Source of the DNA: Helicobacteraceae bacterium
GTDB lineage: Bacteria > Campylobacterota > Campylobacteria > Campylobacterales > Sulfurimonadaceae
Assembly (NCBI GenBank): GCA_030642185.1
Contig: DAOWOG010000088.1
Location: 1-6,045, forward strand
DNA length: 6,045 nucleotides
Direction of reading: 5' to 3'
In this document: positions 1 through 5,427 of the stretch, in pieces
Numbering within the stretch: the stretch's first letter is position 1
Layout: the number at the start of each line of letters is the position of its first letter
Made by a program: the position numbers and the translations under genes
The notes under the pieces: generated by a model
Told to the model about the DNA's origin: nothing
Database searches by the model: none
Seen by the model: only the letters and a program-made list of their open reading frames with translations

Positions 1-2
1 AT

Positions 3-149
3 CTGGCCTTTTTTAACAGAGAAGCGGATCAGGGCGGAAAAGATTATTGGGTTGCTCAATTAGAAGGAGGCATTAGCCGTCTGGATGTTGTCAGAGGATT
101 TGCCGCCTCACAGGAATTTCAAAAACTGGTTGCGGGGTTTGGGATATAA
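3..149 (+). CDS. C-terminal end of a DUF4214-containing protein (partial)
   Basis: Only the last 48 codons are present; the gene starts before the window. Reading from base 3 to the TAA at 147-149 gives a peptide beginning LAFFNREADQGGKDYW and containing SRLDVVRGFAASQEFQ. The pattern of a Gly-rich turn before a YW pair, then a 'R.DV.RGF..S.EF' helix, is typical of DUF4214, a helical domain of about 70 residues often repeated or placed at the C-terminus of large secreted or surface proteins, many of them RTX-like calcium-binding proteins. Which kind of protein this is cannot be told from the fragment. The domain lies at the extreme C-terminus, with only about seven residues after the last conserved helix. 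The gene converges on the minus-strand HD-GYP gene. Confidence 0.8.
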   Translation: MAFFNREADQGGKDYWVAQLEGGISRLDVVRGFAASQEFQKLVAGFGI

Positions 150-178
150 ATGCAAAAAAAAACCAATAGAATGAGAAA

Positions 179-206
179 CCTTTAAAATCATATGAGATTT
201 TAAAGG
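179..206 (-). terminator. Hairpin between convergent genes, likely terminator of the HD-GYP gene
   Basis: A perfect 11-bp inverted repeat (CCTTTAAAATC at 179-189 and GATTTTAAAGG at 196-206) surrounds a 6-nt loop. Read on the minus strand, the stem is followed by a T-rich stretch (TTTCTCATTC) and further on by nine T's (complement of 154-162), about 40 nt after the HD-GYP stop codon. Read on the plus strand, it lies 29 nt after the DUF4214 stop but is followed by CGACTTC, not a T run. It therefore fits the minus-strand gene better, though it may serve both. The stem is AT-rich, so efficiency is uncertain. Confidence 0.6.
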
Positions 207-232
207 CGACTTCAATTAAAAAAAGAAATTGT

Positions 233-255
233 CAAAGATAAGTTGTCAATCTTTG
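233..255 (-). other. Small hairpin spanning the HD-GYP stop codon
   Basis: CAAAGAT (233-239) and ATCTTTG (249-255) form a 7-bp stem with a 9-nt loop that contains the end of the HD-GYP stop codon (246-248). On the minus strand the stem is followed within a few bases by a run of T's (complement of 220-226). It could be a weak first terminator in tandem with the stronger hairpin at 179-206, or a chance AT-rich pairing. Confidence 0.3.
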
Positions 256-1340
256 TATCGATTGCGTATGGTTAAAAATATCTCTAAATGATCGATTAAT
301 AATGTTACCAACTGCGGATCAAAATGTTTTCCGCTCTCTTTTCGAAACAGTGACAACATGTCATCAAGATCCCAGGCTTTTTTATAGACGCGTTCTGAAT
401 ACAGTGCATCAAATACATCGGCAACAGCGGTTATACGGCCATAAATATGGACATCATCACCTTTAAGTCCCTGGGGATAACCGCTGCCGTCATATTTTTC
501 ATGGTGCTCATGTGCTACCGTTGCAGCAGCTTGAAGTATGGGTTTATTGGAGTTTCTCAGCATTTCGTAACCCAGTGTTGTATGGGTCTTCATCACTTCA
601 AACTCATCAATGCTTAATTTTCTGGGAGCATTGAGTATGGCATCGGGAATACCGACTTTACCGATATCATGCATAGGACTTGCCATTTTCAGGCGTTCAG
701 CCTCTTCCTCAGAAAGTCCGTACAGAAGTGCCAGCTCTTTTGAATACAGTGCCACCCGTTTGACGTGGTTGCCTGTCTCTTTTGAACGGGTCTCTCCGAT
801 TTCACCCATGGTATAAATGACTTCGCGCTGTGTCTCTTCAATGGCATTGTTCAGTTCAACCAGCTCCGTTACATCTGTTAAATAGGCCAGCAGGAACTGC
901 TCTTTAGCGATACCTCTGACGTCCATTTGATAGCTTCTGCCGTTGTACTCAAACAGAACAGTCTCAACCCTGTTGTCTGCAATAATGGCCTTGTAATCAT
1001 CGATGCCGACATCCACTACTGACTCAATATCTGCAAGTGCTCTCTGAGCAGCACCATTTTTAAACAGTGTTTTGCCTTTTTTATCAAAGATAAAGACTGC
1101 TGATGGATTATAGGCGGGTAAAAATGAAAGGTAGTAGTTTTTCAGACTGTATCGCTCATGTATATTAAAAAAGTAGTAGATGAAGCAGAATCTTGTAAAC
1201 GCGGTATAGTACAAAAATATACTGATCAATATCAGCCAAATATATGCACTTCCGATCGCATAGGTCAGCAGTACTGTAGCCATGAGTATACGTATATATG
1301 ATTCGGTTGATTTCATGTTTTTGCTATGTTGTTTGAACAT
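246..1340 (-). CDS. Membrane-anchored PAS/HD-GYP protein, predicted cyclic di-GMP phosphodiesterase
   Basis: HD-GYP proteins hydrolyse cyclic di-GMP through a metal centre. Three parts are visible in the 364 residues. Residues about 14-60 are hydrophobic with two membrane spans and end TAFTRFCFIYYFFNI, which resembles the YgaP-like (DUF2892) membrane domain. Residues about 75-165 look like a degenerate PAS sensor ending in the usual DVTEL. Residues about 180-355 are HD-GYP, with ETR (183-185), H192, HDIGK (224-228), H253, HEHH (277-280) and DGSGYP (284-289), then D308. All expected metal and GYP residues appear intact, so activity is predicted. The start is set by AGAAGG at 1348-1353, 7 nt before the ATG; the next Met (residue 9) has no such site. 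The gene has its own promoter 185 bp downstream of the cytochrome gene. The signal sensed is unknown. Confidence 0.92.
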   Translation of the reverse strand: MFKQHSKNMKSTESYIRILMATVLLTYAIGSAYIWLILISIFLYYTAFTRFCFIYYFFNIHERYSLKNYYLSFLPAYNPSAVFIFDKKGKTLFKNGAAQRALADIESVVDVGIDDYKAIIADNRVETVLFEYNGRSYQMDVRGIAKEQFLLAYLTDVTELVELNNAIEETQREVIYTMGEIGETRSKETGNHVKRVALYSKELALLYGLSEEEAERLKMASPMHDIGKVGIPDAILNAPRKLSIDEFEVMKTHTTLGYEMLRNSNKPILQAAATVAHEHHEKYDGSGYPQGLKGDDVHIYGRITAVADVFDALYSERVYKKAWDLDDMLSLFRKESGKHFDPQLVTLLIDHLEIFLTIRNRYKD

Positions 1341-1374
1341 AGATACGCCTTCTGAACTTATGGATGTATTAAGC

Positions 1375-1403
1375 AGTATAACAAAAAATAATTATCTTGT
1401 CAT
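1375..1403 (-). promoter_or_regulatory. Sigma70-type promoter of the HD-GYP gene
   Basis: On the minus strand an ATGACA -35 element (1398-1403, five of six consensus bases) is followed after 17 nt by TATACT (1375-1380), with an upstream TG making an extended -10. Transcription would start near 1368, leaving a leader of about 28 nt that holds the AGAAGG ribosome site. This means the HD-GYP gene need not depend on transcription from the cytochrome gene. Confidence 0.65.
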
Positions 1404-1415
1404 GAAATAATTATC
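1387..1415 (-). promoter_or_regulatory. Direct repeat GATAATTATT over the HD-GYP -35 element, possible Fur-like operator
   Basis: The 10-mer GATAATTATT (minus strand) occurs twice, at 1406-1415 and 1387-1396, a 19-bp period, roughly two helical turns on one DNA face, flanking and abutting the -35 element. The upstream copy reads TGATAATTATTTCAT, partly matching the Fur pattern TGATAAT-N-ATTATCA. The position suits a repressor. AT-rich DNA makes chance matches common, so the identity of any binding protein is a guess. Confidence 0.3.
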
Positions 1416-1484
1416 ATATACATCAAAATTTATTCGAGTTGTACAAAGGCTTTTTTTGAAAAATTGAAAATTGTGGTGAAGCAG

Positions 1485-1505
1485 GCTATCCCGTAAAGGG
1501 ATCGC
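1485..1505 (-). terminator. Short hairpin downstream of the cytochrome gene, weak terminator candidate
   Basis: ATCCC (1488-1492) pairs with GGGAT (1498-1502) around a GTAAA loop; after one mismatch GC (1485-1486) pairs with GC (1504-1505). It begins about 20 nt past the cytochrome stop on the minus strand. No T run follows at once, only loosely T-rich sequence (ATTTTCAATTTTTC) about 13 nt later. It may instead protect the mRNA 3' end or be incidental. Nothing else definite is seen in 1341-1525 apart from the promoter. Confidence 0.3.
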
Positions 1506-1525
1506 TTTTGATGGAAGGAAGTTTT

Positions 1526-1951
1526 TTAATTGTCGCGAACGATATTATGGCAGTTAAAGCAGGCATGCTCAATATACGTATATGCTCTTTGCGCCTCTTC
1601 TCTTCGTACTCTCTCTGACTGCTTATGTTTGTTGGCAATAGCATCTTGAATGATCTGAACATTATGCGCTATGATCCTTGCACTGTTAACAGCTTCATTT
1701 GCCTTGTGCTCTTTGCCTTTTGGAAGCATAGAGGCGATCTTGTCTTTATTTCCCAACAGGTCTTTTGCATCTTTTGCAAATCGCTTGATCGCATCCGACA
1801 CACCCGCTTCATTACTGGTCATAAAACCCTGCTGTACTTCATTGAGTTCTGCATTGAGCATCAACATATTGCTTTTGAGGTCGAATGCAGACAGGGATGT
1901 TGTTGATAATGCCAATGCGATCAAACCTGCCGTGAGTGCTCTTTTTTTCAT
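1526..1951 (-). CDS. Small periplasmic monohaem cytochrome c, class II (cytochrome c'-like)
   Basis: The 141-residue protein has a classic Sec signal peptide (MKKR, hydrophobic core, cleavage probably after SLSA at residue 22). The mature part is nearly all predicted helix, rich in charged residues and Ala, and ends with a single haem-binding CFNCH (131-135) six residues from the C-terminus. A C-terminal CXXCH after a helical bundle is the layout of class II cytochromes such as cytochrome c'. Haem would be attached in the periplasm by the cytochrome c maturation system. Role (electron transfer, or NO/CO binding) cannot be read from the sequence, and I cannot tell whether a Met gives a sixth ligand; Met-rich NMLML at 28-32 is a candidate. 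AAAGGA (1959-1964) lies 7 nt before the ATG and supports the start. It is followed on the same strand by the HD-GYP gene, which has its own promoter. Confidence 0.88.
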   Translation of the reverse strand: MKKRALTAGLIALALSTTSLSAFDLKSNMLMLNAELNEVQQGFMTSNEAGVSDAIKRFAKDAKDLLGNKDKIASMLPKGKEHKANEAVNSARIIAHNVQIIQDAIANKHKQSERVRREEAQRAYTYIEHACFNCHNIVRDN

Positions 1952-1970
1952 CGTTATATCCTTTAGGGAA

Positions 1971-2001
1971 ATTATAAGGTTACCTTAATTAGTAATTTAT
2001 A
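1971..2001 (-). promoter_or_regulatory. Probable promoter of the cytochrome gene
   Basis: Two -10-like elements lie upstream on the minus strand: a perfect TATAAT at 1971-1976 and TATAAA at 1996-2001. The first would start transcription near 1964, giving a very short leader with the ribosome site at its 5' end; the second would start near 1989 and give a more usual leader of about 38 nt. Neither has a good -35 box at 17 nt. I cannot choose between them from sequence. Confidence 0.4.
1975..1987. promoter_or_regulatory. Palindrome TAAGGT-T-ACCTTA in the cytochrome promoter
   Basis: A perfect 6-1-6 inverted repeat is centred on 1981. It overlaps the proximal -10 element (1971-1976) and lies just downstream of the start predicted from the distal one, which is where a repressor operator would sit. 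It is short and could be chance. Confidence 0.3.
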
Positions 2002-2108
2002 CTATAGGAAACTGTTTTAAAAAAGTATAAAGAGGTGATGATTTGATATCGAGCAATAAAAAGACCGACAATTATGCGCATCCTTTGACAAAAGATCATA
2101 AATGAAAA

Positions 2109-2117
2109 TGGTATAAT
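2109..2117 (+). promoter_or_regulatory. Extended -10 promoter of the CoA-binding/ilvA/ppx operon
   Basis: TGG followed by a perfect TATAAT (2112-2117) is an extended -10 element; transcription would begin near 2124, 25 nt before the ATG. A perfect TTGACA is present at 2085-2090, but the 21-nt spacing is too long for normal -35 use, so the extended -10 probably carries the promoter. Weak -35 use is common in Campylobacterota. Confidence 0.6.
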
Positions 2118-2134
2118 CGCATTACTATTTTAAT

Positions 2135-2140
2135 AAAAGG
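2135..2140 (+). promoter_or_regulatory. Ribosome binding site fixing the CoA-binding gene start at 2149
   Basis: AAAAGG lies 8 nt before the ATG at 2149. A GTG in the same frame at 2140 overlaps the last base of this site and has no site of its own, so the longer reading starting there (three extra codons) is unlikely. Confidence 0.75.
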
Positions 2141-2148
2141 TGAAAATC

Positions 2149-2592
2149 ATGTCCCATGATGAATGCGAATTTCCGACAGTAAACAGCAGTAATGATGAGT
2201 TTAAAGCAATGTTCGAAGCCACTAAAACGATTGCCGTTCTTGGTCTCTCTCCTGATACTTCCAAAGACAGCAATAAAGTAGCAGTTTATCTGCAGCAGGC
2301 CGGATACAAGATTGTTCCGGTCTACCCTAAGACAGATAAAGATATTTTAGGCGAGAAAGTCTACAAATCACTGGCGGATATTCCGTTTGAGATCGATATG
2401 GTTGATATTTTCCGTAAGCCTGCAGCACTTGATCCGATTGCTGATGCCTGTATCGCACGTGGTGACATTAAGTTTTTCTGGGCACAAAAAGGGATTGTCA
2501 ACAATGATGCGGCGAAAAGAGCAGAGGATGCGGGAATGAAAGTTGTTCAGAACTATTGTACGATGGTCGAACATCGAGCAATTTTTTCATAG
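2149..2592 (+). CDS. CoA-binding domain protein (YccU/CoA_binding_2 family)
   Basis: The 147-residue protein is one Rossmann-type CoA-binding domain, the usual length for this stand-alone family. Seen in order: IAVLGLSPD (about 28-36), the first strand and nucleotide loop; VPVYPK (56-61), which fits the family's V-N/Y-P-K; VDIFRKP (85-91); FWAQKGIV (110-117); and a C-terminal NYCTMVEH (135-142) matching the family's conserved Cys...EH motif. These are the same segments found at the N-terminus of succinyl-CoA ligase alpha subunits, but there is no catalytic ligase part. The cellular role of stand-alone members is not established; CoA or nucleotide binding is inferred from the fold. It is the first gene of a tight cluster: the ilvA start lies 9 nt after its stop. 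Confidence 0.9.
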   Translation: MSHDECEFPTVNSSNDEFKAMFEATKTIAVLGLSPDTSKDSNKVAVYLQQAGYKIVPVYPKTDKDILGEKVYKSLADIPFEIDMVDIFRKPAALDPIADACIARGDIKFFWAQKGIVNNDAAKRAEDAGMKVVQNYCTMVEHRAIFS

Positions 2593-2607
2593 CAGACAGT
2601 ATTGATC
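2582..2607 (+). repeat. Operon-junction repeat, copy 1 (CoA-binding gene/ilvA)
   Basis: TTTTTTCATA (2582-2591) and AGTATTGATC (2598-2607) are separated by 6 nt. The same two 10-mers, separated by 5 nt, recur at 3811-3835. This copy covers the upstream gene's stop codon and the TTG start of ilvA, where no Shine-Dalgarno sequence is seen. Confidence 0.4.
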
Positions 2608-3810
2608 GCATTAGAAAAAATCTATCAGGCGCACGAGCGCATTAAAGATGTCATTGTAGATACACCTTTCTCTTATGCACCGCATCTCAGCCATGCGAGC
2701 GGCAGTGAAGTCTATTTGAAAAAAGAGAATCTTCAAAATACGGGGGCATTTAAACTGCGTGGGGCATTTAACAAAATAGCTTCGCTCAGTGAAGAAGAGC
2801 GCAGTCGGGGTGTTGTCGCTGCAAGTGCAGGCAATCATGCACAGGGTGTTGCTTTCAGTGCACGTCATTTTGGCATCGGGGCCGTCATCATCATGCCGGA
2901 ATCAACACCGCTTACCAAAGTCAGCGGGGTACGCCATTACGGTGCGGAAGTGATTCTTGCCGGATCCAACTATGATGAAGCATATGCGTATGCGACACGC
3001 TTTGGAAAGGAACATAAGCTCACCTTTATTCATCCGTTTGAAGATGAAGAGGTCATAGCCGGACAGGGTACTGTCGCGCTCGATATCTTGAAAGACGATA
3101 CGATCGATGCCGTGATTGTTCCGGTCGGGGGAGGCGGTCTGATCTCGGGAATTGCTTCAGCCGTCAAAGCGCTTAAACCGGAGATTGAGGTGATTGGTGT
3201 CAGTGCGGCAGGCGCCCCGGCACTGAAAAACTCTTTTGATGCCAAACAGGTGCTTGATACTGTTTCGGTTCGCACCATTGCTGACGGTATTGCTGTGCGC
3301 GATACGTCGCCGGTAACGCTGAAGCTGATCCTTGAGGGTGTTGATCGTTTTATCAGTGTGGATGATGAAGAGATCGCCAGTGCCATTCTTTTTCTGCTGG
3401 AGAAGCAGAAACTGGTGGTTGAAGGAGCGGGAGCTGTCGGTGTCGCTGCTATGCTGCATCATAAACTTCCGCATCTCAAAGATAAAAAAGTTGCCATTGT
3501 ACTCAGCGGCGGAAATATGGATGTTACGCTGCTCTCAGTCATTATCGAAAAAGGTCTGATCAAGTCGAGCAGAAAGATGAAACTGACGGTAACACTGGTG
3601 GATAAACCGGGCTCATTGATGCGACTGACCCAACTTCTGCAGCAGCGCAATGCCAACATTGTTCATATTGCCTATGACCGTACTTCCACTGATCTGGATT
3701 ACGGTGATGCTAACGTGACGATTCATCTTGAGACCAAGGGTTCTGAGCATCAGGACGAGATACGCAACATATTAAATAAGGACGGCTTCTTCTTTAGTGA
3801 AGGGCATTGA
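2602..3810 (+). CDS. ilvA: Threonine ammonia-lyase (threonine dehydratase), medium form with ACT domain
   Basis: This PLP enzyme deaminates L-threonine to 2-oxobutanoate, the first step of isoleucine synthesis from threonine. The 402 residues comprise a fold-type II PLP domain (about 1-320) and one C-terminal ACT-like domain (about 326-400), the size of the medium form rather than the 500-residue E. coli IlvA with its longer regulatory tail. Visible are the PLP lysine K51 in NTGAFKLRGAF, ASAGNHAQG (74-82), the glycine phosphate loop VGGGGL (175-180) and SGGN (302-305). The start must be TTG at 2602: the frame is closed by the upstream TAG at 2590, the first internal Met is at residue 98, and starting here gives MIALEKIYQAHERI, the expected N-terminus. 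No good Shine-Dalgarno site precedes it, so it may rely on coupling with the upstream gene 9 nt away. The ACT domain suggests feedback control by an amino acid, probably isoleucine or valine. Confidence 0.93.
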   Translation: MIALEKIYQAHERIKDVIVDTPFSYAPHLSHASGSEVYLKKENLQNTGAFKLRGAFNKIASLSEEERSRGVVAASAGNHAQGVAFSARHFGIGAVIIMPESTPLTKVSGVRHYGAEVILAGSNYDEAYAYATRFGKEHKLTFIHPFEDEEVIAGQGTVALDILKDDTIDAVIVPVGGGGLISGIASAVKALKPEIEVIGVSAAGAPALKNSFDAKQVLDTVSVRTIADGIAVRDTSPVTLKLILEGVDRFISVDDEEIASAILFLLEKQKLVVEGAGAVGVAAMLHHKLPHLKDKKVAIVLSGGNMDVTLLSVIIEKGLIKSSRKMKLTVTLVDKPGSLMRLTQLLQQRNANIVHIAYDRTSTDLDYGDANVTIHLETKGSEHQDEIRNILNKDGFFFSEGH

Positions 3811-3835
3811 TTTTTTCATATGGTAAGTATTGATC
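3811..3835 (+). repeat. Operon-junction repeat, copy 2 (ilvA/ppx)
   Basis: TTTTTTCATA (3811-3820) and AGTATTGATC (3826-3835) are separated by 5 nt. This copy begins right after the ilvA stop and runs over the ppx ATG into codon 6. It mirrors the copy at 2582-2607, again without a well-spaced Shine-Dalgarno site. Confidence 0.4.
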
Positions 3836-4716
3836 TGGGCTCAAATACCTTTCGCTGTATCGCCTATGACTGTGAAAACAAGCGTTTTGGCAAGGCGTTT
3901 GAGCGGATTGTCAAAACGGCAGACGCCCTGCATCAGAGCGGTCGTATCAGTGAGCAGGCACTTGAGCGGGTACTGCACGCCATAGAAGATGCCGATCAAC
4001 TCTATGATTTTAAAACAGCGAATGTCAAAGCGGTTACAACAGCGGCCATGCGAATGGCAGAAAATTCTGATGAAGTGCTGCAGCAGTTCAAAGAGAGAAG
4101 CGGCATCGCTTTTGAGATTATTGATGCAGATAAGGAAGCGGAGTTTACGCTTAAAGCTGTCAGATACCGCATGAATGCACTGGGCATAAAAAACGATTCA
4201 TTTGTACTGCTCGATATCGGCGGCGGTTCTACGGAAGTGATTTTTAGCCATAATGGCCGGATGCAGAGTAAAAGCTTTCCGGTCGGCATCGTCACGGTAG
4301 CACAGCAGTGCGAAACACCCGATGAAGTTCGGCAGATGCTTAAAGAGCTGTTGATACCGGTTGGGAACTATGTTCAGACCTATTACCGAGAGACAGGCAA
4401 GCCGCAGACGTTTGTCACTACAGCGGGAACTCCGACAACCATGGCGGCTTTTCTGCAGGGAATGACTTACGATACCTACGACGTTTCAAAGATCAACGGC
4501 TACCGACTTACTTTGACAGAGTGTCAAACTGCACTGGAAGAACTGTTGGCCCTTGATGATCAGAATCGGGCAGTATTTGTCGGTGTTGGAAAAGAGACAT
4601 TGATCGTTGCCGGTGTGGTGATTGTACAGATGTTTTATGAGCTTCTGGGTTTTGATAAGAGCATTGTGGTTGATGACGGGGTTCGAGAGGGTGTTGCGAT
4701 AGATTATTGTGGTTGA
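3820..4716 (+). CDS. ppx: Ppx/GppA family exopolyphosphatase or pppGpp phosphohydrolase, short form
   Basis: Members of this actin-fold family split terminal phosphate from polyphosphate (Ppx) or convert pppGpp to ppGpp (GppA). The 298 residues are the two-domain catalytic core only; the HD-like C-terminal half of the roughly 500-residue E. coli proteins is absent, as in many short bacterial members. Seen: phosphate loop 1 DLGSNTF (5-11), the likely catalytic glutamate E106 in DADKEAE, phosphate loop 2 LDIGGGSTE (131-139), TAGTPTT (201-207) and the C-terminal DDGVREGV (285-292). The usual R-A-D motif before the last core helix reads KET (258-260). The ATG follows the ilvA stop by 9 nt; GAAGGG (3799-3804) is 15 nt away, too far for an ordinary ribosome site. 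The frame is closed at 3808, so no earlier start exists. Substrate preference cannot be decided. No terminator is seen after it. Confidence 0.88.
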   Translation: MVSIDLGSNTFRCIAYDCENKRFGKAFERIVKTADALHQSGRISEQALERVLHAIEDADQLYDFKTANVKAVTTAAMRMAENSDEVLQQFKERSGIAFEIIDADKEAEFTLKAVRYRMNALGIKNDSFVLLDIGGGSTEVIFSHNGRMQSKSFPVGIVTVAQQCETPDEVRQMLKELLIPVGNYVQTYYRETGKPQTFVTTAGTPTTMAAFLQGMTYDTYDVSKINGYRLTLTECQTALEELLALDDQNRAVFVGVGKETLIVAGVVIVQMFYELLGFDKSIVVDDGVREGVAIDYCG

Positions 4717-4731
4717 TATAGTTTATTATTG

Positions 4732-4761
4732 TTGTTAAATAGTTAAAAAATATGCTATACT
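4732..4761 (+). promoter_or_regulatory. Promoter of radC, placing transcription start on the ATG
   Basis: TTGTTA (4732-4737, four of six -35 bases) is followed after 18 nt by TATACT (4756-4761) with an upstream TGC giving an extended -10. The expected start, seven bases after the end of the -10, is 4768, the A of the radC ATG. The 51-nt gap after ppx holds no Shine-Dalgarno sequence for radC and no terminator-like hairpin. Confidence 0.6.
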
Positions 4762-4767
4762 ATTTTT

Positions 4768-5427
4768 ATGAAGACAATCAATGAACTCTATAAAGAGGAT
4801 AAACCCAGAGAAAAACTGCTCAAAAAGGGTGTGGAAGCACTGGCAGATTATGAACTTATGGCCGTTCTACTCGGCAGCGGAACACAGGGAAAAGATGTTC
4901 TCAAACTTTCAAAGGAGATCATCCGTCTTTTCGAAAGCTCCTTTGATACATTGGATATCACTGCTTTGACAGATATTCACGGTATGGGCAGAGCCAAAGC
5001 GTCACAAATTTTGTCAGCCATTGAACTCTCCAGACGCTACCTTATTAAACAAAACACAAAGATCACTTCTGCTGACGCCGTCCATGAAGAACTTAAAATT
5101 TACGGCAGTAAAAAGCAGGAGTATTTCATTGCCATCACACTTGACGGTGCCTCCCATATCATCGAAAAACGTATCATTTCCATCGGAACACTCAACCAGA
5201 GCCTTGTCCATCCTCGTGAGGTCTTTGCCGATGCGGTCAGTGACAGGGCCGCCGGGATCATCATTGCCCATAATCATCCCAGCGGTCAACTCCAGGCGAG
5301 CCATGAAGATAAGATGGTGACTGCCCGGCTGAAAGAGGTGGGCAAGATTATGGGGATAGAGCTGCTTGATCATATTATCATCACCAAAAACGGCTATTTG
5401 AGTTTCAGAGAAGAGGGGATGTTATGA
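4768..5427 (+). CDS. radC: RadC family protein (UPF0758), JAB/MPN+ metal-binding domain
   Basis: The 219 residues match the standard RadC length. The N-terminal third has the family's K-x-REKLL opening (DKPREKLL, 11-18), LLGSGTQGKDV (34-44) and a helix-hairpin-helix DNA-binding turn around DIHGMGRAKA (69-78). The C-terminal JAB domain (about 98-219) carries the JAMM metal motif HNHPSG (168-173) with S178 and D181, preceded by LNQSLVHPREVF. Despite its name RadC is not an established DNA repair enzyme; its biochemical role is unclear, though in several bacteria it is induced with competence genes, and in others sits in mobile elements. Nothing here suggests a mobile copy. The ATG gives the expected N-terminus MKTINELYKEDKPRE. 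It has its own promoter and may be leaderless. Its TGA overlaps the ATG of the ligase gene by 4 nt, implying translational coupling. Confidence 0.93.
   Translation: MKTINELYKEDKPREKLLKKGVEALADYELMAVLLGSGTQGKDVLKLSKEIIRLFESSFDTLDITALTDIHGMGRAKASQILSAIELSRRYLIKQNTKITSADAVHEELKIYGSKKQEYFIAITLDGASHIIEKRIISIGTLNQSLVHPREVFADAVSDRAAGIIIAHNHPSGQLQASHEDKMVTARLKEVGKIMGIELLDHIIITKNGYLSFREEGML

Noticed and set aside
610..816. Plus-strand reading frame opposite the HD-GYP gene
   Set aside because: It is a shadow of the conserved HD-GYP coding sequence with no ribosome site or recognisable domain; the same holds for frames opposite cytochrome, ilvA, ppx and radC.
1341..1525. A cyclic di-GMP riboswitch before the HD-GYP gene
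   Set aside because: The only hairpin (1485-1505) lies well upstream of the mapped promoter, so it would not be in the leader, and the conserved GEMM bases are not seen.
2043..2105. A 20-codon frame starting TTG at 2043, preceded by AGAGGT at 2031-2036, upstream of the CoA-binding gene
   Set aside because: It lies upstream of the best promoter (-10 at 2112-2117), the nearest earlier -10 (TATAAA, 2026-2031) would start transcription after the ribosome site, and the peptide (MISSNKKTDNYAHPLTKDHK) resembles nothing I know.
2085..2117. TTGACA and TATAAT as a joint consensus promoter
   Set aside because: The spacing is 21 nt, outside the normal 16-18 range; the extended -10 alone is the safer reading.
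2140..2148. GTG at 2140 as start of the CoA-binding gene
   Set aside because: It overlaps the ribosome site that serves the ATG at 2149 and would have no site of its own.
4717..4767. A terminator between ppx and radC
   Set aside because: The stretch is AT-rich but has no inverted repeat able to form a stable stem followed by T's.
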